Shown one piece after another: positions 13,370 to 31,223 of a stretch of DNA of 43,426 nucleotides. Origin of the DNA: Lingula anatina (taxonomy: Eukaryota; Brachiopoda; Lingulata; Lingulida; Lingulidae). The position numbers and the translations under genes are program-made. Under the pieces are notes generated by a model. The model saw only the letters and a list, made by a program, of their open reading frames with translations. It had not been told where the DNA came from and searched no databases. Location: assembly GCF_001039355.2 (NCBI RefSeq), contig NW_019774069.1, forward strand, positions 1,457,795 to 1,501,220, in the 5' to 3' direction. The first letter of the stretch is position 1, and each line of letters starts with the position of its first letter.

Positions 13370-16300
13370 TAGTCAGGTTGTTACCAGTGAATCATCAGAT
13401 CAATTTATTAGCACATTTACGATAACAATTAGAGAAGGGTGATAGCATAAGTTATAATATTCAAATGTATACGTAAAGTTCACAGTATTACCAATGACAT
13501 ACTGACCAAACTTGTAATTACATCACGATTAATATGATCAATAGAACCTAAAACAAAAATAGCACAGTGCCCAGAGTTCTCCTCTGAATACATGACAAAA
13601 TTTGATGAAAAATACCAAGCCTAATTTTTGTAGTAAACTGTTAAGCTGCTTTTTCTTAAAAATTTGAACTTTGGCAAGGATAATTGTATTTAGGCTTCTG
13701 TTTTGGATAGTGACAATAAAAACGTTTTAAATACAATTGTGTTTAAAAGATAACCAGAAAGAAAAAGGGAACAATGTTTAAAGTTTCCTTTCAAAAAGAC
13801 TTTCCATCAATTTTTTCTTTTAAAAACTCTCCAAAATTTATTATCTTTTTTTTTCTTCTGAAACTAAATTATTAAAGGTTACATTTGAACCGAGTGTTGG
13901 TGGAGCATGGGTTCTCAGTAGGGCATATAAACCACTTGTACTAGTTTCTTGTATGAATCAAATAAAGTCAACATGCCAAGGGATAAATTTAATCACTCTA
14001 TCAACCATGAAAGAGCTTTAAACTGAAGATTTAAACTTTCTTTAATTTTTGGGTTGTAAATCTGACCTACTTATCTGCCCTATTTATATAAAGCACAGAA
14101 AACCAGCAGAAAAATCCGTTCAAATATCATTTTTCAGGTAATATGAAATGATGTCTTTTGGTATTTCTCTAAGGGATTCTATTTGAAATTACATGATGCC
14201 ATGACATTTGGTTGGCTTTTCACTCTTACAAGTATTCAATCTAAAGTGTTAATTTTTGAGTTTACTTGTAACCCTAACAATATACAAATCCAAAATGAAA
14301 CTATGAATTTCTAAATTATGCAATTATGTTGTTCTGTTTCAGACAACTAATAATGGCTAAATAATAGGGCTATCCCAAAGAAGTGGGTATTCAAGTTCTA
14401 TGGTATAACTTACTGGTGCACACGTCCATCTCCATGTAGATCTGAAAGTCCAAAACTAATATAGTGCCAATGTGGCGGAATATTCCTATCTGGGTCCCCT
14501 GGGTTGGCGTACATACTGATATAGTCCAGCGGGTCAGGACCACCCAACCTGCAAAACACAAAACACGGCTAACCTGGTGTTTAGTTACATCCTCCTCTCA
14601 CTGAAAACAAATGCATGGGTTACTCCTAGGTTAAGTGAATACGTCTGACCTACATTTCTCTCAAATCTGTCTCCAGATTCCTTTTCTCCAAGTACAATAC
14701 ATGACCTCCACAAATGTCTCTGTCTGTTTTGATTTAATGGTTACATAAACATTCTGTTCACTTACACATATGCAAGCAAAGGATTGGAACAATTTACAAC
14801 CAAGTTACAAATCCACTTCTGATGAATATTTCATTTTCACTTGTGCTTACAGATTTTTCAACTTTGATGTCACCTACTTTCAGATTCAGATAACCTTAAA
14901 AACTGGTAATGCCATATACAGCTCTTAATTTATTGTAGCAGCAATGTAACAAGGGGAGATTATCAGGTGTTTTTAGTTTGTTTTTACACCTCTTCTAATT
15001 TTACTGAGAATTAATGACAGAAGCTGAAAACAATTCCTGGTTTGCCTTTAACTTGCAGGCTCATTGGATCTGTGTTTGTTTTCACACTCCTAAATTCAAA
15101 CTACCCATATTTTATATGCATTTTTCTCGTTGAGTAAAAAATGTGGAACTAAAAAAAATGCATGTGTAGTATAAATATTCAATATGTCAACGTAAGATTA
15201 AATGGACATGGGAATTCCTGTGCTTTCCTGCTATAAAAATCACAGATTGCCAGAGCCAATGGTGGCTATCCTCTTATCTATTTAAAAGAAATCCACACAC
15301 TGTCAGCCTTAACAGGTATAATATCTGCATTTTAAATTGTCCCAAAGTCATATTTTCTATATCTATAGATCCTGAAAAACTAATTATTTTTCCGAATTCC
15401 TAAAAATGATAAATGTACCAGATGTAGAAATTTCTTTCTGAAATGTACAGGAAGACATGTTGGTTTAATTGCCTGGCAAGTAATTTATTACTAAATTATT
15501 TAATTACTAATGTTACAAAACATGAAATTTCAGTGTTTCAGCAATGATAGTAAGTAGGATAAAAAAATCTGGAAAGTTTCATGTGGTGGAAAAATCCTAG
15601 ATAGGATTTATCTAGGATAAAAATACTGTCATGTTGACGTCATTTCTTAAAGATAATGTTTCTAAGCTTAATTTTATTAGTTTGTTTACCATAATTAATT
15701 TTTTTTTTTTTTAAATGATCGAGTAAGAAATAAACAGTGGTTTTTGCTCAAATATAAAAAACAATTCAAAACCTGCAAACCATTAACAGCCATTTGAGAA
15801 ATCTTTCAATTATCTACAAAATTCACAAAAATGTTCTTCTGTTTATTTACTTATTAACTCACATAATAATAAAGCTTTCGATTTACTAAAATTTTAATTC
15901 CTTTGACTTCCTGAAATCATTTTCAAAAGAAATAAAAGTAATTTTAGTAAATTATGTTTTCGATCACGGTGTGATTTGTTTTATTACACCAATAAGATTT
16001 TAACTTATTCAATAAAACTCAAAATTTCATATGATATGAATAAAACTTTGACAAAATCCGACAGAGAAATAAGATTAGTAGCAGATTTCGAACTAAGAAG
16101 TGTCATTTGACATTTTTCAAATAAATGTTTTCCACTTTATCAAAGAACGGTAAACAATACGATTTGTGAAATAAAATCCCCACACACTAAAGTAAATTTC
16201 CTGCTATTGAATAAATGGGGTCTTTACACAAATATACTCAGTCAAAATTAAAAAATACGTGTACGCTTTAGTCGTATCACCAAGATGAAAGTCATTGTGA

Positions 16301-16511
16301 GTCGGTTGAACATGAGACTGTGAAGCTAAAAAATAGCAACGACTTATAATATTTACCAATATTTGACGACCGCTGTCACTTGAAGAGGATTGGGCTGTTC
16401 GGGATACAGTCTTCTACAAGCATTATAAATCGCTTCTAGCCCTGCAGGTGTTACAGGAACACCCATACCACCGAAGTTTGGAGCGAAATACTGCTCCCCT
16501 CTCTCCTCCAT
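8529..16511 (-). CDS. SUFU: Suppressor of fused homolog (SUFU), complete 12-exon gene
   Basis: SUFU binds Gli/Ci transcription factors in cytoplasm and nucleus and represses Hedgehog signalling. Exons (minus strand): 16511-16357, 14548-14414, 12767-12631, 12348-12206, 11520-11435, 11221-11149, 10901-10709, 10096-9991, 9539-9396, 9117-8979, 8835-8767, 8615-8529. Phases agree at every junction and sum to 1467 bp, 488 residues against 484 in human. Hallmarks: ACRRLYPEQPNPLQVTAVVK, LGGPDPLDYISMY, HWHYISFGLSD, PSGFGFELT, PPTWPA, CSGDHVSWHAPLDNSDSR, GGPWLITEMRRGET, GSNLSGVSARCAW, VHLKFN, EEHPYGAHGPWLQ, YSWPEKRL. The SRKES stretch in exon 9 matches the human region carrying the GSK3/PKA phosphosites. 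The linker in exons 7-8 is the least conserved part, as in other animals. ATG 16511 opens directly into conserved sequence. Exon 1 also exists as a second copy at 19455-19301. Confidence 0.96.
9280..9298. repeat. (CA)n microsatellite in a SUFU intron
   Basis: Alternating CA run, intronic, followed by a short poly-A run. No regulatory role is visible. Confidence 0.85.
11098..11135. repeat. (CT)n microsatellite just inside a SUFU intron
   Basis: About 38 bases of CT, reading as GA in the transcript, starting roughly 14 bases after the donor of SUFU exon 6 (exon ends at 11149). Confidence 0.95.
13297..13368. repeat. (TA)n microsatellite in SUFU intron 2
   Basis: About 72 bases of uninterrupted TA, between SUFU exons 2 and 3. 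Such long TA tracts can extrude as cruciforms and are often length-variable. Confidence 0.97.
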
Positions 16512-17017
16512 CTTGCTGTTTAAAGCTGTTTAAAGAAGTGTCATTTTCCCCTTACAAAGAAAACACATTGATCATGTTTTATTTTCAAATTAAGTATCAT
16601 GCACCCATTATTTCAGAAAATAGCATTTTACAATATTTTTAATAGGTTACTGTTCATTTTGTTAAGAAAGTAGTTTTCTGCTTTATTTTCAAATATTTTA
16701 TATAAGTCATATTCATGGCTTGGGGGTAATAGACGGAAGAGCCATACACTTCCTCTAGGAGACCACCCAAGTAAAACGACAGACTAACGAGAGGTATTAA
16801 AAGTTTCAACTACAAGGCCTCCTTTTATGTGTATTCTAAAAATAATTCATTATCTCATGTGATTTCCCTCAAAATTATATGTCTTTAGCATAAACAAATA
16901 AAAACATGTTTCCTGTCACCGTAAACTTCCGGTAAAGGTGCGCAGACTCGTGCAGCGGCAAAGGAAGTGCCAAAATTTGTGTATGGGAGGGAGAAAAGAC
17001 AGTTCAGTAACTGCACG
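16512..17017. promoter_or_regulatory. Bidirectional SUFU / ARP1 promoter, copy A
   Basis: Only 506 bp separate the SUFU start codon (minus) from the ARP1 start codon (plus). An ETS-type site ACTTCCGG lies at 16925-16932, close to the ARP1 start, with a further GGAAGT nearby and a locally higher CpG content. No TATA box stands out. Head-to-head genes with ETS sites are typical of housekeeping promoters. Confidence 0.75.
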
Positions 17018-17960
<943 letters not shown>

Positions 17961-18221
17961 TAACAGTTGGGGTTTCATGACTGCAAATAAATGAAGTTCT
18001 TATTTATTCCAAATATTTTGTATTTATTGACAGTTATGGAAAATTAATTTTTTTCTGTCTGTCTACCACAAAAGAATACATGGCATTACACATATAATTT
18101 TAACTAATTATCAGCAAAATCATTTCTTATACAGCTACGTATAAAATTATGGGTGAAAAAGTTGCTTTTTTTCCCTTTGGCCTAAACTTGGGTGGGGGTC
18201 CAAATCTGAAGAAAACATGCA

Positions 18222-18222
18222 N
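18222..18222. other. Assembly gap (single n) at the end of copy A
   Basis: One undetermined base marks the join between copy A and unrelated sequence at 18223-18295. It falls about 25 bases short of the position that carries the second n and a long CT repeat in copy B, which suggests both contigs broke at the same microsatellite. Confidence 0.85.
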
Positions 18223-19300
18223 CACAGACCGTGATCATAAGATAGCGCGAATAGAAAATAGATTTTTAGAAAATAGACATTCCATGTGAACGAAGCCAAA
18301 GTCATATTTTCTATATCTATAGATCCTGAAATACAAATTATTTTTCCGAATTCCTAAAAATGATAAATGTACCAGATGTAGAAATTTCTTTCTGAAATGT
18401 ACAGGAAGACATGTTGGTTTAAGTGCCTGGCAAGTAATTTATTACTAAATTATTTAATTGCAAATGTTATAAAACATGAAATTTCAGTGTAGGGATTGTT
18501 TCAGCAATGATAGTAAGTAGGATAAAAAAAATCTGGAAAGTTTCATGTGGTGGGAAAATCCTAGATAGGATTTAGCTAGGATGAAAATACTGTCATGTTG
18601 ACGTCATTTCTTAAAGATAATGTTTGTAAGCTTAATTTTATTAGTTTGTTTACCATAATTAATATTTTTTTAAAAAATTATCGAGTAAGAAATAAACAGT
18701 GGTTTTTGCTCAAATATAAAATACAATTAGCAGCCATTTGAGAAATCTTTCAATTATGTACAAAATTCACAAAAATGTTTTTCTGTTTATTTACTTATTA
18801 ACTCACTTAATAATGAAGCTTTCGATTTACTAAAATTTTAATTCCTTTGACTTCCTGAAATCATTTTCAAAAGAAATAAAAGTAATTTTAGTAAATTATG
18901 TTTTCGATCACGGTGTGATTTATTTTATTACACCAATAAGATTTTAACGTATTCAATAAAACTCAAAATTTCACATGATATGAATAAAACTTTGACGAAA
19001 TCCGACAGAGAAATAAGATTAGTAGCAGAATTCGAACTAAGAAGTGTCATTTGACATTTTTCAAATAAATGTTTTCCACTTTATCAAAGAACGGTAAACA
19101 ATACGATTTGTGAAATAAAATCCCCACACACTAAAGTCAATTTCCTGCTATTGAATAAATGGGGTCTTTACACAAATATACTCAGTCAAAATGAAAAAAT
19201 ACGTGTACGCTTTAGTCGTATCACCAAGATGAAAGTCATTGTGAGTCGGTTGAACATGAGACTGTGAAGCTAAAAAATAGCAACGACTTATAATATTTAC

Positions 19301-19455
19301 CAATATTTGACGACCGCTGTCACTTGAAGAGGGTTGGGCTGTTCGGGATACAGTCTTCTACAAGCATTATAAATCGCTTCTAGCCCTGCAGGTGTTACAG
19401 GAACACCCATACCACCGAAGTTTGGAGCGAAATACTGCTCCCCTCTCTCCTCCAT
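19301..19455 (-). CDS. SUFU: Orphan copy of SUFU exon 1
   Basis: Encodes the same first 51 residues as 16511-16357, with the same phase-2 donor and a single synonymous difference that I can see. It lies upstream of the orphan ARP1 exons, so it would have to splice over them to reach SUFU exon 2. It is most likely an allelic copy created by assembly. Confidence 0.9.
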
Positions 19456-19961
19456 CTTGCTGTTTAAAGCTATTTAAAGAAGTGTCATTTTCCCCTTACA
19501 AAGAAAACACATTGATCATGTTTTATTTTCAAATTAAGTAATATGCACCCATTATTTCAGAAAATAGCATTTTACAATATTTCTAATCGGTTATTGTTCA
19601 TTTTGTTAAGAAAGTAGTTTTCTGCTTTATTTTCAAATATTTTATATAAGTCATATTCATGGCTTGGGGGTAATAGACGGAAGAGCCATACACTTCCTCT
19701 AGGAGACCACCCAAGTAAAACGACAGACTAACGAGAGGTATTAAAAGTTTCAACTACAAGGCCTCCTTTCATGTGTATTCTAAAAATAATTCATTATCTC
19801 ATGTGATTTCCCTCAAAATTATATGTCTTTAGCATAAACAAATAAAAACATGTTTCCTGTCACCGTAAACTTCCGGTAAAGGTGCGCAGACTCGTGCAGC
19901 GGCAAAGGAAGTGCCAAAATTTGTGTATGGGAGGGAGAAAAGACAGTTCAGTAACTGCACG
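19456..19961. promoter_or_regulatory. Bidirectional SUFU / ARP1 promoter, copy B
   Basis: Same 506-bp interval between start codons as copy A, with the ETS-type ACTTCCGG at 19869-19876. This copy is contiguous with the ARP1 gene body. Confidence 0.75.
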
Positions 19962-24066
<4,105 letters not shown>

Positions 24067-25542
24067 CGGTAGATGGACTGGATACCTATTATAAAATGTA
24101 TTACCTATATGGCCCCGGCTGTTTGTAAATACTGTAAGTTACTGCAGTTGGTGTCTGTTTACTTTTCTGTAGTACCTTATTACCAACCATGTGGCTGAGA
24201 TGCAGTGGAATTGGTTTCAAGGGAAGTTGTCTTGAATTCTCTAGTTGCCAAACATAAGGCTTAGATTTCAGCTTCCAACTATGTGGCGCGGTAGACTGTA
24301 ATATTCGCATAGCAGAACAATTTCAGTCCAAGTTTCCTTATTCATGTCTATTATTGGTCATGCTGTATATATGATCTCCATCATGCTTACATGCCACTTT
24401 TTTTAAAAGAAAATCTTTGATATATGTGTAGATTGCATTTAGACATGGATAGGAATAATATCTGGACATGGTAGAAATACATCATGCATTTTGATTCCCA
24501 CCCATACATTATAGGACAGCAAACCCACCAAGGTGCTTGATTTCACTCGCCTGCAGCGCTGTCTTTGTTTTATAGTAAGTTACAAGTAAATTTGTGTAGT
24601 TCAAGGGAACAGGTGGAAGAAGAAAAATTTGTAACAAGTCCATGATGTATAAGGGGCTAATTGGCTATATTTGTAAACACAAACTAATCTGGATCAACTT
24701 GCCCTGATGAAGATCATTTTGTCCGATGTGAGGTAATTCACTTTGGTCCCTCTTTCAGCTGGAATGTAATTCCTTGTGCATGCAAGTCCAGTCATCTGTA
24801 TTGCTCATCAAAAATTGTGGCAGAGAAGTTTTGACTGAAATTATGTCATAGCAGTAACTGGAATTCTGTGATCTTTGCAAAGGGTTATCAAGTGTAATAG
24901 CAACTGCTTTTATGTGTTTCAAGTGGATGTATGTATTATATTTTAAATCTCTTATACTGGCTATTTGAAAGGTTCCATAAATAAAATATCGGATTCTTTT
25001 GTGACCATTTTAAGAACTCAAAAAATATTTTTCCTCATTTTACTGTAAAAGATAGCAGTCAGTTCTTTCCATTATAAAAAGATGATAGAGAGAAGTATAT
25101 TGGGGTCTTTTCAGGTTTAACAGCAGTTTTACATATTTTTCAAAATACTTGGTAGTGCACAAGGAACTTTGCTACAATTCTCTTTGGTCACACCTATTCT
25201 TGGTACTGAAATTGTTCAAGTGGCTCTGTACTTTGTATGGTAAAATATTACAAAGCTAGTTTTTGTATAGTTTCCTGTTGAGAAAAAACCAGTAGTGTTC
25301 ATCAAAAGTATGTATGACATTGACACTTCCAACTTGTGCACTGAATTCAGATGCACTTGGAACCCATTAGAATTTAATATTTAATTAACTGTAAAACTTC
25401 TTGAGTAGTGGTCGCAAATTATCAATTTCAATACTGCTATTTAAATCATTGTCGTAAAATATAAGATTGAAACAAATATGTGTTTGTTATTATTGTCTGC
25501 TTAAAAATGTATGAAATATAGTGAAGTACAATCGTCATTTTA
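24067..25542 (+). other. ARP1 3'UTR
   Basis: No coding content. A first AATAAA occurs at 24980-24985, giving a ~0.9-kb 3'UTR, and a second is part of the palindrome at 25543-25554, giving ~1.5 kb. The antisense ORF at 24101-24310 has no family resemblance. Confidence 0.55.
24980..24985 (+). terminator. Candidate proximal poly(A) signal of ARP1
   Basis: AATAAA followed closely by an AT-rich, then T-rich stretch. It is the first canonical hexamer after the stop codon at 24066. Confidence 0.5.
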
Positions 25543-25554
25543 AATAAATTTATT
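25543..25554. terminator. Palindromic two-way poly(A) signal AATAAATTTATT
   Basis: A perfect 12-bp palindrome that gives AATAAA on each strand. It sits between the convergent ARP1 (stop 24066) and MOGS (stop 26113) genes, so one site could serve the 3' end of both transcripts. Confidence 0.5.
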
Positions 25555-26112
25555 GTTGGAATGTCAACATGGGGCACACAACCCTTGTGCATAGTTGATA
25601 CATGATCATTATAAAAACTGGGATTGGGGTAACTGGTTTGTTTGAGGCTAGACTTGTGAATGTGATGATCAAAATGGATAACCCCCTAGCAACTTGATTA
25701 AATTAGCTGACAGTGTGTTTTTCATTATTAAAACATGACAACTTCTTAACAATAGCTTAAATGACCTTTATGTTTAAAGCTAGCTATTGCACTGTTAACT
25801 GCATTTAGTTAGCATGATGTTCTCATATCACAAGTTGAAAGAGCACAAAACAAATTCCAAGTTAAATATAACAACTGGATGTCAAGGTTAAAACCCAATT
25901 TCCTGTTATAATGAACATTGCTAAGAAAGTGCCAATATGATTTGAACATACATTGGTTTGAAGTAAAAAGGTGTATATCTATATATATGTCATCAATAAC
26001 TTAATGTGAAACATTTTGTATTTTTTTTTATAAAAACACAAGTTGCTCACACTCTATTTAATTAACAACCAAGAATGGATTTGAGATATATTTTGTAAAA
26101 AGAGACCATGTA

Positions 26113-28886
26113 CTAGTATTTTTCAGCCATGATGAGTACAAATAATGCTGACCAACCCGTGAAAGGATGAGTGCCTTTTCCTTCGCCAGTTGAATCATCA
26201 TAATTTTCCCATACATAACCTGTCCTTTTATATTCGTTTACAATATTTTTCACAACATTATCTCTTAACTCTTTATAAATTTCTTTCGCTTTGGTTTTGT
26301 ATGGTCCCTCAGTATTAGAGTAATGGTGTAGTGCTCTAATAGCTAAATAGTTCATGTTGATCCATATATTTCCCCTCCAATAAGGTGGATCATGTTCAGT
26401 GTTGTGCTTTCTATAGAGTGGTGCATTTCTAGCCAGAGATCGCAGTCCAAACCTGGTCCATAATAAGTTGGGATCTTTCAAGTCTGTTAGTATTTTGTCC
26501 AATTTTGGGGAATTTGGGTCTACAATTTGTAACAAGAAAGGAAATAAACTGACATAACCAAATGAATTTACATAGGAAAGTTTGGGTTGACTCTTCACCT
26601 GTCTCTCCTTTTCCATCTGCTGTTGAGGAGGAGGTCGCTGACCTGGAGCTAAATTTTTTGGAGGTTTAGGTCTCACAAGTTTTGTATGGTCAGTATGCAG
26701 TCCAAAGTCACTGTACATCTGAGCCTTTTCAGACCAGTGGTGTTCATCAAGAAGTTTATTGTCTGTTAACAAATCATGAGTTGCCTGGTAGTCTTCCCAT
26801 GGTTCCCCAATGGTCTTTCCAATGTCAGCCATAATACCTGATGCCAGAGCCATCCAGCAGCGAAGATCCACATGCCTTTCAGCATCAGTAGGGTGAGATG
26901 CTCTTGGGTAGTCATCTAGGCCTGAAGTGAGGGTCTTTGGATTGAGTTCTCTCTTGGTGTTGGAGTCTCTTCCACGCCATCTATATGTCAAAGGTTTAGG
27001 ACCAGCTTGAGTTTCGTTGAACCATCTATACCATATTCTTAGTCTTGGATAAATATTTCTCAAATATTCAAGGTCTTTTGGATCATCACTCTTGGATAAT
27101 TGTTTGACTAATTTTTGGAGGGGTAAAAACAGTGTTGGTGGATTTGCATTTTCATTTTTCTGCACAACAAACTCATCGGGCACCTTTGCTCTGGCTTCAA
27201 CACCTAAGATTTGCTCTCTCGGGATCCAGCCTTCTTTGTTGATCAAGTCTAACCAGTGTCCAATGATTTCCTTGCTAATCTCAGGATCCCATTCCATGAT
27301 GAGTAGGTTGTGGAAGCCTTCATCCCAAAGAAACCCCCTTGGGAAGAAAGACCTAGAAGGCACTGCTGTGTACAGTGGGGCAGACCTGTAATCTAACGGT
27401 TCCTTGTTATAAGAGGACTGCACTTTTGATGCTCCATAAAAATACCCTATGCCACCTAGCATATTACTCAGAGCATTCTTTGCTGCTGCTTTGTCTTCAG
27501 GATTATAACCTTTATCCTGTAGCTCAAAAATACTCTCAAATTTCTTCTCAAATATAATGCGTTGCTTGGAGAGTTCTACATCATACACACTGCCACTGAG
27601 GGTTGTCTCCCTAGTTTTGCTACCAGACTCATAAATAACTTCCATGTGAAATGGCAGGGCAACCGTCACTTGATGGACAACAAGGTTGGGAGAAGTGATA
27701 CCATCAGGTAACAACCTTCCCCCAAGACCAATGTAACTTTTGGTCTTATCATCTCCCCATGGAGCCATTCTCATGCCAGCCATCACAGCTTCTTTCAGCT
27801 TATTAAGACCAGTAGCATTGGCTAAGAGATAGTCTGTGGCCTTAACATTCTTTCCCGGGGTTGGAAAATATAATTTGAAGCTGCCTGTTTCTGCTGTGTG
27901 TCCAGAGACCACTGTCATGGTACGCTTCTTTTCCACTGTAGGTTGTAGGGAGCCAGGTCCATCCAAGGCAGCATAAAACAATAAGGACACAACCATTGTT
28001 TCTCCACCAGGCTGAAAGATATAGAAATTAACAATATTTAGGACATACAATCAGATTACTGCTAGAGCAGACTAGAGGCAATTTTTTTTTATTACCAATA
28101 TGAAGAAAATTGACGTTCAGAAAATCTTTTAAATTGTTCATGGGATAGGATATTTATGAATTATGTTCACATTTTATTCTTTTTTTACAAACTCCAAAAA
28201 GAGAGCTAGATATGATATCACATGTTAGATTAAAATATGCAGAGGCACTAAACCAGCTGTCTCCTCAAGAAGAGATAACATTCACTTACATATTTCAAAG
28301 ACACTTGATAAAAATCAAGTTCTAACAAAAGCTTTCAAGGTTTCAGAGATTATGAATATGGAACAGCTTAAACAGCACTGTAACAATGCCTTTACTACAA
28401 GTTTGCCACAATTAAGAAAATCGCCTGACATGCAGAACTTGGAGATAAAAGAGTCAATTGTGTACATGTAAAAAGTTCAGTATGTGATGCATAAATTCCA
28501 CAAAACAGTAAGTAAACAGTAAAGAACGAAAATATTTCTGTTAATGCATTTTAAGAATATTTGAGTCAGTTAAAGCATAAAGTTTATGCAATATTCCTGT
28601 CAAGTTTTTTTTTTATTAATAAAATATTTCATGTAATTTTGAAAAGAAAATAAAAAATACCAGTGTCTTAAAGCTAAAAAAAAATGGGTAATACAGTTAC
28701 AGTTTTTAAAAAAACATAGGTCACATGAAGTATGTCTTTTCATATAAATCTTCTATATGGAAGTGTAACTATAAATCATTTGGGTTGCTCAACAACTGAG
28801 GAACACAGAGGACATTTTTTTCCATTTCAATACTTTTACCTTGGCACCAACTTTCCATTTCCCATTCAACCAAACCAGTTTATAAT

Positions 28887-28930
<44 letters not shown>

Positions 28931-29821
28931 TTTGTGCGGAACAGCATGCATATACTCACTGCTGGTACTGGCGTTGCAGATATCTTAGCAGTCCAGTCAC
29001 CGCCATGGTCCCCACCGGGTTTCTTCAAATATTCTGTCCTCAAAGTTACTGTGCGATCAATAATTTCCTGCACCCCAAAGTTGGTTGCATCGTGAGCGAG
29101 CCAGCCATAGCGTAACATGCCATCACCCTGTAAAGAGAATTATTACAACTATGATTTGCAGACTAACATGACTTCTGGGAAGGGGGGTAATTCCATACAC
29201 TGCAATTTAGATCAGGAAAGGCACAAATGTGACACTGAGATGCCTCATGAATTCTATCAAAACATTAAATTGTAAACGTATCAGTAAAAATATCATTCCA
29301 TGATCCAGAATATATCTTCTTTAAGAGTAAGAGGAAGTTTGCACACTTACGTGATCGCACCAATGTCTTACTGCAGGTGGCCTCTCTCCAAGAAACTGTG
29401 TAAACCACATTAATCCAAACACAGGGGACTTCGGGCTGCGAGTTTTTAACCCAAAATATGCATGTGGGCGATAACTGCCCCAGTACTTCTCAGGGGCCAC
29501 TGCAGCCGACGTGGCATTCACTGGAACGATGAGCGGAGAGTTAAGAGGTCTTCGGACACGCTCTCTCAGTTCGTGCATCCAGTAGACATAAACAACTCCA
29601 ACTACTACTAACATGACCGCAGACAGAGTCAGCAGAATCGGATAACCAAGACTGAAGCCCTGGTCAGGATCATCATCGTTGCCACTCGTCTTCCTTTTCC
29701 TCCGTCCATGGTCCTGAGTATGGCCATCCGCAGAGGACTTACTCTCGTCTTGTTTATATTGCAATTTCACTTGCCCCTTATCCTTATCCTTGGGAAATCG
29801 GTGCTTCGCTTTACTGGGCAT
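26113..29821 (-). CDS. MOGS: Mannosyl-oligosaccharide glucosidase (ER glucosidase I, GH63), complete three-exon gene
   Basis: Glucosidase I removes the outermost alpha-1,2-glucose from the Glc3Man9GlcNAc2 glycan of new glycoproteins in the ER lumen. Exons (minus): 29821-29351, 29127-28960, 28011-26113, all phase 0, giving 845 residues against 837 in human. It is a type II membrane protein: residues 1-57 are cytosolic and basic (RRKRK near 40-44), 58-81 are the membrane anchor, the rest is luminal. GH63 marks: PSRSFFPRGFLWDEGFH near 431-447, YRWRGRD near 556, SGLDDYPRASHP near 576, the substrate-site signature ERHVDLRCW at 591-599 (ERHLDLRCW in human), and EHDPPYWRG near 752. The Asp in GLDDYPR and the Glu in EHDPPYW correspond to the residues proposed as acid and base in this family. 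The first in-frame ATG is used; an upstream GTG is not a credible start. Nothing is broken. Confidence 0.97.
28890..28935. repeat. (TG)n microsatellite in MOGS intron 2
   Basis: About 46 bases of TG (CA in the transcript) beginning roughly 25 bases after the donor of MOGS exon 2 (exon ends at 28960). Intronic CA repeats this close to a donor are known elsewhere to bind hnRNP L; whether that applies here is inference. Confidence 0.93.
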
Positions 29822-30140
29822 TCTGCAACCTTGGCCCTGAGTTGATATCACCTTGATACTTTATGTTGCAGTCTGCTCTCGCTCCGGGAATAGATAGTGC
29901 TGTAGTCTATACTACACCCCATATAAAACACGTGTATCAATGTGCTATTGTTCTATTTTTCATACAGAATTCTTAATTCGCCGGTTGGAATATTGCTGCC
30001 AGCACGCCACCATCGCCAGCACGGAAGAGGAAGTGCAAACGGGTTTTGGATGCGTACCCGTTTATTGCGCATAAAATGACTAATAGAATATCCGGTTGCT
30101 AGACGCTGGAATAAGTTGTCGTCGGGCTTTCAAGAAAAAA
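29822..30140 (-). promoter_or_regulatory. MOGS 5'UTR and promoter region
   Basis: The interval upstream of the MOGS start has more CpG than its surroundings, notably 29960-30130, and includes a GGAAGT ETS-type core near 30028. No plus-strand gene is seen starting from it, so a divergent partner is not supported. Confidence 0.4.
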
Positions 30141-31200
30141 TACATCCCACTATAGATTTTAAAACTTTTTAATTTTTTTTTTTAGTATTCCCCTCTCCCC
30201 TCACACAAATATATTCTAAAGGTGACCTAAGCCTATAATTTTCAAGGTTTTTCTAAATTCGGTTAGATAATTATCAATGCCTGCACGTTCTAGGCATAGG
30301 CCTATTTAATTAACTAGATTTGCTAATTTATTTTATGGTTACTATGTTTTTACAATAAACCTTCAAACCCCTTGTCCTTTGAAATTACAGCCACTTTTCT
30401 ACCCCTACCCTGAAATGGTTCCAGCTGTATTTGGCCTAAATTTGAATGGAAGTTTGTTGTAGGCCTAATTAGGCCTACCAACATTTCCAAAAAAATCAGT
30501 AGGCCTAAGTATAAATTGCCAAACTAATTTTACTAAATATTCGTCCCCCAAATCCTTTGCTTTCTGTATAAGTGATACATGTAGGCTTAACGAGGCCTGT
30601 AGCTAGGTATACAGTCAAGGGACTGCCCCTTTAATTTATTTTCATAGGGCTACTGATAGGCTATTGATCACAAGGATTCCGGGTAGGACTTTTATTTAAC
30701 GTATTCATCATACACGTATGTAAATTTTTAATAGGCCAACTCTTCGCGATCATATAGCCTTACTTATATATTCTTACAGTTCCTACAAACAGAGCTGTCG
30801 GAAATATTAAAAATTCATTGCAAATAAAACTCTTAAAATTAACTCTTAAAACCAATAAAACGTTTAAATTTCTCATTACATTGTCATTAAGCATGTTTTT
30901 ATTCTTAAAAAAAAAATGAACATGTCAGCAAGGAGAAGACTAATAAAAACGAATTGATTTCTCCGATAATCCATTTAATTGGTAATTATTACATTGCTAT
31001 TTAGGCCTTTTCGATTAATTTTGATTTTAATTTTAATGGTAATCGGGACGACTGTAATTCTTCAAGTTACCGGCAGGCCTAACTTGCCATAAGCATTCAT
31101 TAAAATCACTGTCAAGCATAGTTACATTAACTGAGTCCATCAAACATGAAGCTTAATTATGACTCTAGATCTGACAGGCAGCGTTTGTCTGTTTTATCTT
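30141..31200. other. Intergenic AT-rich DNA with repeated AGGCCT word
   Basis: No exon of either neighbour is recognisable. The hexamer AGGCCT occurs at 30298, 30461, 30471, 30501, 30593, 31003 and 31075, several times inside a longer TAGGCCTA-like word. No tandem period holds them together. Confidence 0.6.
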
Positions 31201-31223
31201 TAAAGCGTTGATAAAAGTAATGG

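Noticed and set aside
29960-30140. Divergent plus-strand gene from the MOGS promoter
   Set aside because: The region is CpG-containing, but no exon with splice sites or protein similarity follows on the plus strand.
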